64,000 nt of DNA from Paenibacillus marchantiae (GCF_028771845.1 NZ_CP118270.1:6572001-6636000), one strand, 5' to 3'; counted from the first letter of the stretch, positions 24,581 to 33,797 are shown. Notes: generated by a model not told the origin, from the sequence alone. Program-made: numbers and translations.

Positions 24581-25399
24581 TCATTTCCCTGCTTGTTTTT
24601 CCAATTCTTCCACAGGATTTTCATCTTCTTTTTCAGGCACCTTGGAAGACAGGAACCAACCGCATACTGCAATTGTAATCAGCACAATGTAGAATCCAAA
24701 TTTCCAAATTTTATTTTCCGGGAAATGCTCATCCAGAACGCCCAGTGAAGGGTGTGCAAGTGTAATAACAGCCAACTTAACCCCAACCCAGCCGACAATA
24801 ACGAAGGCTGCAACTTCAAGCCCTGGACGGGAATGAAGCAGTTTAACGAAGAAGGAAGCCGCAAATCTCATGATGACGAGACCGATAAATCCACCGAGGA
24901 AGATGACGATAAACTGGCCACCGTCAAGTCCACCGATCGGAGGCAGACCACTTGGCGGCAAGGCAACAGCCAGCGCCACAGCTGCGAGAATGGAATCGAC
25001 CGCGAACGCGATATCCGCCACTTCCACCTTGAATACAGTCATCCAGAAACCAGATTGTTTTTTTTGTTTTTTGGGAGCGGAATCAGCCGCTTCATCTGTT
25101 TTGTTTCGGCTACCCAACACCTTTTTGACAATGTGGTTAATGGAGATGTACAACAGGTACAGGGCACCAATCGCTTGAACCTGCCATACGTCCACGAGGA
25201 ACGAGATCAGGAACAACGAACCCAATCGGAAAATAAACGCTCCCATCAAACCATAAAATAACGCCTTTTTGCGTTTATCATCAGGTAAATGCTTAACCAT
25301 AATGGCAAGAACCAATGCATTATCCGCTGCAAGCAATCCCTCCAGGACTACTAATACGACGAGAACCCACCCATACTCCAATAATAATGACAAATCCAA
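24581..25399 (-). CDS. TerC family membrane protein, manganese-riboswitch controlled
   Basis: About 272 residues with seven or so membrane segments and the TerC signatures EGLLAADNALVLAIMVKHLP and VEVADIAFAVDSILAAVALA, whose acidic residues in the membrane are metal ligands. Bacillus homologues (YkoY/YceF) handle Mn2+, exporting it to supply secreted metalloenzymes. The upstream yybP-ykoY riboswitch supports a Mn2+ role here. Translation starts at TTG 25399 after AAGGAGGAG; the longer frame runs back into the riboswitch terminator. The C-terminus is charged (KVPEKEDENPVEELEKQ). Confidence 0.88.
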   Translation of the reverse strand: MDLSLLLEYGWVLVVLVVLEGLLAADNALVLAIMVKHLPDDKRKKALFYGLMGAFIFRLGSLFLISFLVDVWQVQAIGALYLLYISINHIVKKVLGSRNKTDEAADSAPKKQKKQSGFWMTVFKVEVADIAFAVDSILAAVALAVALPPSGLPPIGGLDGGQFIVIFLGGFIGLVIMRFAASFFVKLLHSRPGLEVAAFVIVGWVGVKLAVITLAHPSLGVLDEHFPENKIWKFGFYIVLITIAVCGWFLSSKVPEKEDENPVEELEKQAGK

Positions 25400-25432
25400 A
25401 ATTGACTCCTCCTTAGTATCCTTATGATGTAC

Positions 25433-25606
25433 AAAAAAAAGGACCTTTACCATTACTGGTAAGGTCCTTTTTATTCACAAAAAGAGACCTTTACCCAGTA
25501 TGAAAACTTGGTAAAGGTCTCGCTAACAACAAAATTGCTGCCAATAAAGCCGGGGATATAATCCCGAACTGACGACTTTACTGTGAAAGCTACTCCCCTT
25601 TAACAT
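25433..25606 (-). promoter_or_regulatory. yybP-ykoY manganese riboswitch with two tandem terminators
   Basis: On the minus strand the aptamer begins TTAAAGGGGAGTAGC and ends GCGAGACCTTTACC, with GTCAGTTCGGGA and CCCCGGC helices between. AAAGG at the start can pair with CCTTT at the end (P1). The same CCTTT also belongs to the 5' arm of terminator 1 (GAGACCTTTACC / GGTAAAGGTCTC + T5, 25479-25521), so Mn2+-stabilised P1 would prevent termination. A second terminator (AAGGACCTT / AAGGTCCTT + T8, 25433-25472) follows before the terC ribosome-binding site. Motif identity is from memory of the family. Confidence 0.85.
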
Positions 25607-25678
25607 CAGGAATATTTAGTTTTAAGTTGAAACAAGTTCAATAATCTGTTCTCATCATATTCATAACGATAAGCAAAG

Positions 25679-25993
25679 TCAAGCTTTATTTGCCTGACTA
25701 CGGTCCAGCTTGCGAAAGACCAGCAAATCATAGATGAAATTGCCTAGCGGGATAAATGAGACAAAAAACAAAGCAATTGGACGACGTAAACGCCATTTTT
25801 GCGTAGTATAAAGACTCACCATAAATAATAAATACATCAGAAATAAAAAGCCATAGATGTTGCCAAACCACGTGACTGCCTGAGGCATGATTCCTGATTC
25901 CCTTAATGGAAAAGCAACAAATAACAACAGCACATATGAAAGCCCCTGCAACCACAACAGCAGTCGAAAGCGGCTGAGTGTTGAATGTAACAT
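25679..25993 (-). CDS. DUF3817 domain integral membrane protein
   Basis: About 104 residues with three membrane segments. The opening FRLLLWLQGLSYVLLLFVAFPLR and the central TWFGNIYGFLFLMYLL match the DUF3817 pattern. Function is unknown. The ATG at 25993 directly follows AGGAGG with seven bases spacing; the longer frame has no site. Upstream of the terC riboswitch on the same strand but separated from it by about 70 bases, so it may read into that leader. Confidence 0.8.
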   Translation of the reverse strand: MLHSTLSRFRLLLWLQGLSYVLLLFVAFPLRESGIMPQAVTWFGNIYGFLFLMYLLFMVSLYTTQKWRLRRPIALFFVSFIPLGNFIYDLLVFRKLDRSQANKA

Positions 25994-26167
25994 TTTTTTC
26001 CTCCTGCTTCTAAATACGCGCAACGATTTCACTGCATCCCGTACAGTATATCACAAAAACGAAATTTCCCCTCACGCGTAGTTCCACAGGAGCCAAATCC
26101 ACCCGATGCACATAGGATATATGACCAAAGTAGATTGTTACGAATATGGACAAGGAGGAGCCTGTTG

Positions 26168-27268
26168 ATGAAAATAGCCCTGATAGCGCCTGAAAAATTG
26201 CCAGTCCCAGGTAACGGATCAGTCGAAATCTGCCTCCTCGGCATTGCTCGCGAACTTGCACTCCGTCACCAGGTGACGATCTTAAGTCGTCAGATGCCCG
26301 GCCTTGCCATCACAGAGCAATTAGATGGCATTACGATCCGTCGTGTAACAGCAACCAGCCCCAGCGAGTACACAAGGGCAGTGATCCGTTTTCTGAAAAT
26401 TCAGCCCTTCGATTTGATCCAGGTAGACAACAGACCTCATAGTATGGCTGCAATTAAACGCGCCTTCCCTTCGTTACCTGTGGTGCTCTATCTTCACTCA
26501 TTAACCTTTGCACAACCAGGTCCTGCAAGATTAGCGCTGTTAAAAAAAGCGAACTGGATTGCCGTCAACAGTCAATCCCTCAGACAAAGGCTGGGTCGCC
26601 GATTTCCATCCTTGAAACGACGGATGGGTGTTGTACCACTTGGCGTGGACCTAAGCCGCTTTTTGCCTGCAGCTAAAGGAGAGCAGCAGCTTCTGCGGAA
26701 GCAGTTTGGTATTACAGGGCCATTCTCCATTCTGTATGTAGGCCGACTGATTCCCGGCAAAGGTGTGGACATATTGATTCGTGCCGTAGCTCTTATTCAG
26801 CAGCAGGTACCCGTGCAACTAATCATTGCAGGGAAAGGACCTCCAGTTTACGTCCGCAAGCTGCGACAGCTTGCCCGAAAATTAAAGGTGGATGCCGCCT
26901 TCCGAGGTCAGATCGCCCATGAACGTATTGACCGTTTGTACAGGGCTGTGGACTGTCTGGTGTGCCCTTCCCAACAACATGAGGCCTTCGGGCTGGTTAA
27001 TGTTGAAGCTATGGCTTCAGGACTACCCGTCATTGCTTCAGACAATGGAGGCATTCGTGAAATCATTGTATCGGGGAGTAATGGATATCTTGTGAGACAG
27101 TATCACAACCCCCGAAGTTTCGCTGCTTACCTGTCTAAACTCGCAGACAATCCTTCTCTCGCTCGTTCGCTTGGAGAAGCTGGCCGTGCCAGTGCAGTTG
27201 AACAGTTCAGTTGGGCCCGGACAGCCATGCATCTTGAAGCAGCTTATACAAGACTCATCCGTGGATAA
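26168..27268 (+). CDS. Family 4 glycosyltransferase (CotSA-like)
   Basis: About 366 residues with the GT-B fold. The N-terminal domain begins MKIALIAPEKLPVPGNGSVE, and the C-terminal nucleotide-sugar domain contains ILYVGRLIPGKGVDILIRA and the E-x7-E motif in EAFGLVNVEAMASGLPVIAS. The start resembles spore-coat-associated CotSA-type transferases in Bacillus, which suggests but does not prove a role in spore or surface polysaccharide. AAGGAGG is about eight bases before the ATG. Divergent from the DUF3817 gene and apparently monocistronic. Confidence 0.88.
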   Translation: MKIALIAPEKLPVPGNGSVEICLLGIARELALRHQVTILSRQMPGLAITEQLDGITIRRVTATSPSEYTRAVIRFLKIQPFDLIQVDNRPHSMAAIKRAFPSLPVVLYLHSLTFAQPGPARLALLKKANWIAVNSQSLRQRLGRRFPSLKRRMGVVPLGVDLSRFLPAAKGEQQLLRKQFGITGPFSILYVGRLIPGKGVDILIRAVALIQQQVPVQLIIAGKGPPVYVRKLRQLARKLKVDAAFRGQIAHERIDRLYRAVDCLVCPSQQHEAFGLVNVEAMASGLPVIASDNGGIREIIVSGSNGYLVRQYHNPRSFAAYLSKLADNPSLARSLGEAGRASAVEQFSWARTAMHLEAAYTRLIRG

Positions 27269-27291
27269 ATCTTGTTACGCCTGTGCTTTCG

Positions 27292-27654
27292 TTAGGCTTT
27301 TTCACGTGACTGCCAGTCTGCAATAAAACTATCCATATGCGGAACAGGAACGTACATCATTTCAATTAACTCCACAATAATCATATCTTTCATGGCAAAC
27401 CTCACTTTAGCGCAGGTTTGTTGGCGGAAAGCATCATAGATTCCCGATCCAGTCCAGCAACCATGAGGAGCGAGCAGCGGATTATTAACAATATATCCAA
27501 CCGTCCCAATAGGGGGAACCACTACCTTGATGGCTCGAGAGTCCACCCGATTGTCGGGGTCTTTAACCAGAAACAGGATATCGCCTACGTTTAAAGCTTC
27601 TACACCATGATAATGTTCCATTCCATACATGGCTGCAAATAATTTGGTACTCAT
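27292..27654 (-). CDS. HIRAN-domain protein
   Basis: 120 residues. The core GMEHYHGVEALNVGDILFLVKDPDNRVDSRAIKVVVPP...GTVGYI matches the HIRAN pattern (DPDN-x4-AIKV then GYV/I), an OB-like domain found in HLTF/Rad5 helicases that binds 3' DNA ends. Stand-alone bacterial HIRAN proteins are uncharacterised. AAGGAG precedes the ATG. Same strand as and 47 bases downstream of the WYL regulator, so probably in one transcript with it. Confidence 0.7.
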   Translation of the reverse strand: MSTKLFAAMYGMEHYHGVEALNVGDILFLVKDPDNRVDSRAIKVVVPPIGTVGYIVNNPLLAPHGCWTGSGIYDAFRQQTCAKVRFAMKDMIIVELIEMMYVPVPHMDSFIADWQSREKA

Positions 27655-27701
27655 CGAAAAAGCTCCTTTTACACATTTTTTTGATTTTAGAAGGGTTGAA
27701 A

Positions 27702-28667
27702 TTATTGATCTTCCTCATAATGCTTCATCCACTCTATGAGTTGTTTACGAATTTCTTTACGATATTCGCGGGGTTCAAGAACCTCCGCTTCGGGGCCAAA
27801 TTGATATAACCATTTCAGGAATTCACGACTACTGTTCAGCGTTACTTCAAATAACAATCCGCCATCAGGCAAATCAGTCATTCGTGGACGAACAAACATT
27901 TCTTCTTCTTTTATGTAGGGGGCCACCTCTTTACTGAACCTTACTTTAAAATGAATCAGTTTATCCCCACGATCAATGGACCACGTATTTTTCATGAACT
28001 GCGTTATATTGAAATCACCCATAACAAAATGGGTATTGGTCTGTATAACGTCCAGAAAGCGACTGATCCGAAACAAACGTACTTTCTTCAGCAAGTGGCA
28101 ATAACCAATCAAGTAGAAACGCTGATCGCGCGGAATGAGGTAATAGGGGTCAATGTCACGGACCGTTATTTCATTTTTCGTAAGCGTATGATATTGGGTT
28201 CGAATCGTTTGTTGATCCAGAATGGCTTCAATGACTGGAATAAGCAAGTTGGGATACTTCCCTTCTTCCCGGTATGCAGGTGTACCCATACGAATAATGC
28301 CTGCAATATTTTCTACAATGTCACTGTTTCTCGATTTCATTTTGGTATGAGCTGTCATCACCTTGTCAAAAGCTGAATCAAATTCAGCCGGGAGTTGCGA
28401 AGTATCCACCACGGATGGAAGCATCGAGAATACCATCGCTTCCTGTTCGGTAAAATCCAGAGGATACATGGCAAATTCACCAATGAACCGATATCCCTTG
28501 CCATAACCTTCATTCATGATAGGGGCAACCCTGTCCAAAATTCGGAGATCGCGATAAATCGTGCGCACAGTGGTACCGCATTTCAACGCCAATTCTTTGG
28601 CGGAAATTCCGGGATTCGCTTGTATAGCCTGAAGTATACGCAGAAGACGAATTAATTTCTCTGTCAT
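27702..28667 (-). CDS. WYL-domain HTH transcriptional regulator
   Basis: 321 residues: N-terminal winged helix (ISAKELALKCGTTVRTIYRDLRILDR, about 20-45) and a WYL domain (IRTQYHTLTKNEITVRDIDPYYLIPRDQRFYLIGYCH, about 155-190) with the C-terminal extension typical of the family. Only weakly similar to the other WYL regulator at 9482, so not a recent duplicate. Its likely partner is the HIRAN gene downstream; WYL regulators often control DNA-damage or defence genes. The 270 bases upstream (28668-28893) hold A/T-rich promoter-like sequence and nothing else I can name. Confidence 0.87.
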   Translation of the reverse strand: MTEKLIRLLRILQAIQANPGISAKELALKCGTTVRTIYRDLRILDRVAPIMNEGYGKGYRFIGEFAMYPLDFTEQEAMVFSMLPSVVDTSQLPAEFDSAFDKVMTAHTKMKSRNSDIVENIAGIIRMGTPAYREEGKYPNLLIPVIEAILDQQTIRTQYHTLTKNEITVRDIDPYYLIPRDQRFYLIGYCHLLKKVRLFRISRFLDVIQTNTHFVMGDFNITQFMKNTWSIDRGDKLIHFKVRFSKEVAPYIKEEEMFVRPRMTDLPDGGLLFEVTLNSSREFLKWLYQFGPEAEVLEPREYRKEIRKQLIEWMKHYEEDQ

Positions 28668-28893
28668 GTAGTTTCTCCCCTTCGATATTTTATCGGCAAG
28701 GAAAACTAGTTCCTTTAGTCCGGTACTAAATCTTTAGTCCCAAACTCACTTTCGCAATTTCACCTTATGTATATAGTTCAATCGCACTTATTCGGCTTAT
28801 TAAATATACATTCTCTTACTTGCTTGCGTAAAATATTAACCTCAAGTCCTTATACCTACGCCTGATAGCCTATTTGGCATTCAAAAAAAAATA

Positions 28894-28932
28894 AAAAAAG
28901 TCTTGTCTCTTTGAGCAGAGACAAGACTTTTT
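28894..28932 (-). terminator. Intrinsic terminator after hypothetical gene
   Basis: AAAGTCTTGTCTCT pairs with AGAGACAAGACTTT, followed by a long T run on the minus strand. Confidence 0.85.
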
Positions 28933-28939
28933 CGCTTGG

Positions 28940-29458
28940 TTATTTGTGCAATTGCAATAATTTAGTCAGCACATTGACCATATGGTCGCACAGATCAGGG
29001 ATATCTCCCATCTGATCTTCATTCACACTACGGTCAAAATGTACTTCAGCAGTGACGGCGTAAGTTGCTGGCTGATCTTCAAATATATAATGAATATGCT
29101 GCAATTTTCGTTGTTCCGGCCAGCTCTCTTGTAATAGGGGGCTAATCGCCGGACATTGAGTCTCAAGCTCCTTAACAACCATTCTGAACCGCAGCCGCAA
29201 ACGGCAACCTGATGGACCACCTGGTGTCTCCAAAATCTCAGCCGCGAGATCCTCAAGCGATGTGCTCAGTACCACTTCGCCAGTTACCTCAGGACAATCT
29301 CTCAGGCAGAATTGCAGCACGAACTCTCTGGACATACGAGCCATCTCAAGCTGATCCTTCCGATCTGTTATGGAAATAAGTTCATCCAAATTATCGAGAT
29401 CATATAGGTAATTTTCGAAGCCTACTTTTAAATTGTCATAAATCGTCGGATCAAACAT
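28940..29458 (-). CDS. Conserved-looking hypothetical protein
   Basis: 172 residues, acidic and soluble, no signal peptide or membrane segment. It opens MFDPTIYDNLKVGFENYLYD and includes four cysteines (FCLRDCPE, SGCRLR, LCDHM among others), arranged without an obvious metal motif. I do not recognise the family. Codon use matches its neighbours and a good terminator follows, which supports a real gene. The 263 bases upstream (29459-29721) contain only the L25 terminator and no gene I accept. Confidence 0.65.
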   Translation of the reverse strand: MFDPTIYDNLKVGFENYLYDLDNLDELISITDRKDQLEMARMSREFVLQFCLRDCPEVTGEVVLSTSLEDLAAEILETPGGPSGCRLRLRFRMVVKELETQCPAISPLLQESWPEQRKLQHIHYIFEDQPATYAVTAEVHFDRSVNEDQMGDIPDLCDHMVNVLTKLLQLHK

Positions 29459-29658
29459 ATTGCGAAACCTGCTTTCTTGTGCAAATTATTCCAAAGTGCA
29501 TTGTTGCTGCTCCGAATCATAGTATACTGTAACGCTACTTCACGCAAACAGGCAACGTTATCATACCGAATAGCTCGACTATGTAGCCATCTGTCATAAG
29601 TCAAAACGACATTCATTATCGCGCATCTCCAGCGACTCCACTTGTCCATTTCCAATAT

Positions 29659-29687
29659 AAAAAAGCCCGGTCGTGATGACCGGGCTT
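29659..29687 (-). terminator. Intrinsic terminator after L25 gene
   Basis: AAGCCCGGTC pairs with GACCGGGCTT, followed by T6 on the minus strand. Confidence 0.88.
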
Positions 29688-29721
29688 GGTTGAGATACAG
29701 AATAATAAATATTCTGACTCC

Positions 29722-30354
29722 CTATTCTTCTTTAGCTGGTTCTTCTGGTGCTGCTGGTGCTGCTTCATCAGCAGAAGCCGTAGGCTCTTCCTCAGCCGCT
29801 TGTGGCGGCATCACGGAAGCGATGATGGAATCACCTGACGTCACCAGAGTCAGACCTTTTTCGAGCTTGATATCTCCAGCTGTCAAACGATCACCAATTT
29901 CCAGTCCGCTAACATCCACCTCAATGGAGGTTGGCAGATCAGCCGGAAGTCCTTCGACCTCCAGTTGAGTTTCCTGTGTCTGGAACACACCGCCTGCCTT
30001 GGAGCCGGCTGCGGTACCTTGGAAGTCGATCGATACACTAACGCTGATCGGCTTGTTCTTCGAAATTTGCAGGAAGTCCACGTGCAGCAGACGTCCGTTA
30101 CGTTCCTGCTGATCCTTGATCAGCACTGGAACCGTTTTGCCACCCTCAAGATTGAGGTTGAACATCTCGGAGCGACCTGTACGTGCTACTTTCAGCACTT
30201 CTTTTTCATCTACATGTATCGCGGCACCTTCTAATCCCGGGCCATAAACGACAGCCGGAACACGTCCGCCTTGTCTTAACAGGCGCAATGCTGCACCTTT
30301 CTTTTCAGTTCTTGGTATTGCCGTAAGTTGAGCCATTTTTCCGTTGGATTTCAT
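29722..30354 (-). CDS. ctc: 50S ribosomal protein L25/general stress protein Ctc
   Basis: 210 residues: an N-terminal 5S-rRNA-binding L25 domain (ALRLLRQGGRVPAVVYGPG ... LLHVDFLQI, to about 100), the TL5/Ctc C-terminal beta domain (VSVSIDFQGTAAGSKAGGVFQTQETQLEVEGLPADLP), and a low-complexity Glu/Ala/Pro tail (about 183-210), as in long-form L25 proteins. It binds 5S rRNA in the large subunit. GAAGGAGG precedes the ATG. A possible stress-type promoter and a GGCC-rich hairpin lie in the leader. Confidence 0.93.
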   Translation of the reverse strand: MKSNGKMAQLTAIPRTEKKGAALRLLRQGGRVPAVVYGPGLEGAAIHVDEKEVLKVARTGRSEMFNLNLEGGKTVPVLIKDQQERNGRLLHVDFLQISKNKPISVSVSIDFQGTAAGSKAGGVFQTQETQLEVEGLPADLPTSIEVDVSGLEIGDRLTAGDIKLEKGLTLVTSGDSIIASVMPPQAAEEEPTASADEAAPAAPEEPAKEE

Positions 30355-30471
30355 GATTGAACATCCTCCTTCAAGGGATCCTTACTTTATATTTGTTAGG
30401 AAGCGATAAGCTTCTCTCTTAGACCAGAATGGCCTTTTCGTGCGTGGCCGAATCTGGGGCCATATCTATAT

Positions 30472-30498
30472 TTACCCCAATGAAAGACCATCTCAAAC
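30472..30498 (-). promoter_or_regulatory. Possible sigma-B-type promoter of the L25/ctc gene
   Basis: On the minus strand GTTTGA (30493-30498) and GGGTAA (30472-30477) with a 15-base gap resemble the sigma-B consensus GTTTAA-N12-15-GGGTAT. In Bacillus subtilis ctc is a classical sigma-B gene. Whether this organism has sigma-B is not known from the window. Confidence 0.35.
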
Positions 30499-30554
30499 AC
30501 TGACATGTACAGTTTTTTTATTTTTCGGGTGAAAATGGTTCTTTCTGATGAACA

Positions 30555-30589
30555 AAAAAAGCAGCCGGAATACCTTCCAACCGCTTGTT
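30555..30589 (-). terminator. Intrinsic terminator after first pullulanase
   Basis: AAGCGGTTGGAA pairs imperfectly with TTCCGGCTGCTT, followed by T7 on the minus strand. Confidence 0.7.
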
Positions 30590-30635
30590 AAGCCTATATT
30601 TTCCAACCATTTGTATGAAGCTATAACCTGACCAG

Positions 30636-33515
30636 CTATGCGCTGTTACGATCATCCTCTACATCACTTTCACGGATAACCTGCATCTGATCCGACCCAC
30701 TCTGAACGATAATGTGCACATCTCCGTCTTCAGGACCGATATCAACATAACGGTCTCCGCAGGTATCTTTGGCTTCCCATTCATTCAGCCGAATGATTAA
30801 GCCCAGATGATGCAGTCCTGCAGCCACCCGAAAACGGGCTTCTGCTGCATTGCCTACTCGCTCAAAGGAGACCGCTCCATCCTCCATGCCTGTGCCCCAT
30901 ACCCAGACATCCCATCCCTCATAATGCTGATCTTCCCGTTCATATCGGAGAGTGACAATTCGCGAAATTGGTTTGTGGATTTTGACATTCAGCGATGCCT
31001 GAATCCCTCCAGCCTCCGCGGTAATCTGGGCAGACCCTGGTGTTAAAGCACGCACAATTCCTGCTGTACTAACCACTGCATGGTCCACCTTAGACGAGCT
31101 CCACCGTATATTCATACCTTGCAGAGGCTGGCCGAATTGATCCAGAACCAAGGCGCGGAATCGACTGACACGTGTCGTGTACATTACAGATTCCCCAATA
31201 ATTTCAATTCGTTCCGGATGGAGGTGATCAACCTGCAGCGTACACTCTGTAGTAATCGTGCCACATTGGACGCTGATCGTGGCTTCCCCAATCTCCCCCA
31301 TATGAATTGTCCCATCGGATTGAATCGCAATAATCTGTGGGTTCGAAGAGCTCCAGTTCACAGATGCGTTCTCCACCACATTACCAAAACGGTCTCTGAC
31401 CGATGCTCGCAAACCGGCAATCTCTCCGACACTGTACACAAGACGCGGCGAATGAATCTCAATCACAGCGGGTTCAGCACCGCCAGCATACTCCGTGTCG
31501 TACATTACCATCAGTGACCATCGTTCTACCATTGCGGTTCCGCTCACCGTCTCAATGAGATCTGTACCTGCCTGGTGATCATTCACCACGATATGCCAGT
31601 CACCCTCCGGCAGACTCACTTGCTGCTGATGACCTGTTCCGTTGTAGATCACCACGATCTGATTCCAGGTATCCTGATTCGCTCCGTGATCCAGTGTAAA
31701 TGCAACCACATTTCCTTCTGCTCGCATCATGCGAAGGTGACTCCTTACCTGCTCGGCGTTAATCATACGAAAAGCCGGATGTGTGCGGCGTAGATGAATC
31801 AGGCCGCGATAATAGTCAAAAACAGGTCTGAATCGAGCTTTGTTAGCCCAAGTGATCGTATTCACGGCGTCCCCGCTGCGATAACTATTGTGATCTCCTG
31901 CTTTGGATCTCAGCATCTCATCTCCTGCATGAAGAAATGGAATCCCCTGTGAGGTAAGTAGAATCCCTGTTGAGAGCAACGAACGACGGACCATCTCATG
32001 ATCAAGTACATCATCCGCATCGACATAACGATAAGGGTCCGCCGCTTTAACCGCCGATTCCGCACTGCCTCCTTCTACGGGCTGCCCGTCTCTCCATACC
32101 GGGTAACCGAGATCATGCCTGAGGTACATCGTTGTTGCGATTTTGTCCCACAGGTTGAGATTATCATGTGCCGTCACATAATTGACGGATTCCACTGGTG
32201 AAGATGTGAAATCATCCAGCGCTCCTGCTACACCCATGGCAATTTCGTACTCCCTACCGTCTGCTCCGGTAACAAAACCTTTGCCGATACCATCACTATC
32301 CCCTTTGATGGCACTGCGGAAATGATCGTTAAATACAGCAAATCCCTGACCGCGTTGTGTTCCTTTTAACGTTTTCCGATCCAGAGGTGAATCTCCGCCT
32401 GTCCACGGCTCCCCGTAGATCAGAAAAGCCGAATCAATCTGTTCTCTCAGCTCACGGGTCACTTCGTTCATCGTGTCTGTATCAATCAGACCCATGAGGT
32501 CGAATCGAAACCCGTCCACATGATATTCCTCTGCCCAATACAGGAGAGAGTCCAAAATATATTTTCGTACCATGGGGCGCTCCGTAGCCAGTTCATTGCC
32601 TACACCCGAGCCATTGCTCAATGTGCCGTCCTCACGGTAACGATAATAATAACTTGGTACAATTCGTTCAAAAGGTCCATCATCCACGCTGTACGTATGG
32701 TTATAAACCACATCAAGCACGACACGAATGCCTTGTCGGTGCAAGGAATGAATGAGAGCCTTGAACTCCCGAATTCGAACCGCAGGATCACGTGGATTGG
32801 TGGCATAGGAACCCTCCGGCACGTTATAGTGCTGCGGATCATACCCCCAGTTGTATGGCAATTTGGCATTCGAACCGGCGTCCGTTGTCGATGCCAATTC
32901 ATCCACCGTCTGATAATCCGCTACAGGCAGAAGATGCACATGCGTGATGCCGAGTTCGACAAGATGATCTACTCCGATGGAGTTGCCGCCTCTGTCCGTC
33001 AACCCGGAAGCTGTAAATGCCAAATATTTGCCCTTATACGGAATATCGGCATGGGGGTCGGAGGAGAAGTCACGCACATGTAATTCATATAGAACTGCAT
33101 CTGCCGGACGTAGAAATACGGGCTTCACATCCTCTTCCCAGTCCACAGGATTGGTTGTATCCAGGTCAATGATGGCTGTTCGCTGTCCGTTCGCCGATAC
33201 AGCACGAGCGTAAGGATCGGGTGCCACTGCACTATGCTGATCATCATGCGTAATGTGATACATATAATAATGTCCGGCCCAATCCCCTTCAAGCTGTAAG
33301 CTCCATATTCCATCCGGGTCACGGGTCATCGACCGTTGCTGTCCGTCATCATGTTCGGTTACTTTACCACTTGCATCATAATGTCCCTCATCATCAAAAA
33401 TGAGTATAGAAACCTGCTGAGCTGTAGGTGCCCACAGCTTAAATGTGCTTACTGTACGCGTATATGTTAAGCCAAGATCGTTGCCTTCATAACGAAAAGA
33501 TGTCCATTCCGGCAT
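30636..33515 (-). CDS. Type I pullulanase with C-terminal Big2 domains and CBM41
   Basis: About 959 residues. An N-terminal CBM48-like region (TFKLWAPTAQQVSILIF), a GH13_14 catalytic domain with the type I signature YNWGYDP (221-227), nucleophile D339 (FRFD), acid E369 (YGEPW) and D451 (TAHD), then two Ig-like Big2 repeats (about 680-850) and a C-terminal CBM41/PUD-like domain (YEGWDVWVWG). It cleaves alpha-1,6 branches of pullulan, starch or glycogen. ATG at 33515 is taken since AAAGGCGGTG precedes it; the frame opens at 33539. No signal peptide is seen, which is odd for such surface-type accessory domains. A cre-like box lies at 33664. Confidence 0.9.
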   Translation of the reverse strand: MPEWTSFRYEGNDLGLTYTRTVSTFKLWAPTAQQVSILIFDDEGHYDASGKVTEHDDGQQRSMTRDPDGIWSLQLEGDWAGHYYMYHITHDDQHSAVAPDPYARAVSANGQRTAIIDLDTTNPVDWEEDVKPVFLRPADAVLYELHVRDFSSDPHADIPYKGKYLAFTASGLTDRGGNSIGVDHLVELGITHVHLLPVADYQTVDELASTTDAGSNAKLPYNWGYDPQHYNVPEGSYATNPRDPAVRIREFKALIHSLHRQGIRVVLDVVYNHTYSVDDGPFERIVPSYYYRYREDGTLSNGSGVGNELATERPMVRKYILDSLLYWAEEYHVDGFRFDLMGLIDTDTMNEVTRELREQIDSAFLIYGEPWTGGDSPLDRKTLKGTQRGQGFAVFNDHFRSAIKGDSDGIGKGFVTGADGREYEIAMGVAGALDDFTSSPVESVNYVTAHDNLNLWDKIATTMYLRHDLGYPVWRDGQPVEGGSAESAVKAADPYRYVDADDVLDHEMVRRSLLSTGILLTSQGIPFLHAGDEMLRSKAGDHNSYRSGDAVNTITWANKARFRPVFDYYRGLIHLRRTHPAFRMINAEQVRSHLRMMRAEGNVVAFTLDHGANQDTWNQIVVIYNGTGHQQQVSLPEGDWHIVVNDHQAGTDLIETVSGTAMVERWSLMVMYDTEYAGGAEPAVIEIHSPRLVYSVGEIAGLRASVRDRFGNVVENASVNWSSSNPQIIAIQSDGTIHMGEIGEATISVQCGTITTECTLQVDHLHPERIEIIGESVMYTTRVSRFRALVLDQFGQPLQGMNIRWSSSKVDHAVVSTAGIVRALTPGSAQITAEAGGIQASLNVKIHKPISRIVTLRYEREDQHYEGWDVWVWGTGMEDGAVSFERVGNAAEARFRVAAGLHHLGLIIRLNEWEAKDTCGDRYVDIGPEDGDVHIIVQSGSDQMQVIRESDVEDDRNSA

Positions 33516-33663
33516 CGTTCCCACCGCCTTTATATCCATTGATTTCGTGTTGTCCCGATGTTACGGAGCGAGACGTCATTTGTCAACCCGGGGTTGTCTG
33601 TACTCAACATATCGGTTGAGCAGAGGCTTTCAATTAGCATATTGAATATGATGCAAATCTACA

Positions 33664-33679
33664 TAGCAATCGCTTTCAA
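33664..33679. promoter_or_regulatory. cre-like box upstream of first pullulanase
   Basis: Reads TTGAAAGCGATTGCTA on the minus strand, 14 of 16 matches to WTGNAARCGNWWWCAW, about 150 bases before the start codon. It suggests CcpA-mediated catabolite control. Confidence 0.5.
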
Positions 33680-33736
33680 GATACAGCATATGTAAACAAG
33701 CGCCATAGATTGACAGCATTTGTACCTGTCCTGATG

Positions 33737-33769
33737 AAAAAAGACGGGAGAAAACAAAACACCCTCGTC
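33737..33769 (-). terminator. Intrinsic terminator after second pullulanase
   Basis: GACGAGGG pairs with CCCGTC around a T-rich loop and is followed by T6 on the minus strand. The two pullulanase genes are therefore separate transcripts. Confidence 0.65.
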
Positions 33770-33797
33770 CCACAATGGAGAAAGGGTGCAATAACGT

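Noticed and set aside
29428..29655. 75-codon minus-strand frame between L25 and hypothetical gene
   Set aside because: Low protein likelihood, no ribosome-binding site, overlaps the start of the real gene at 29458.
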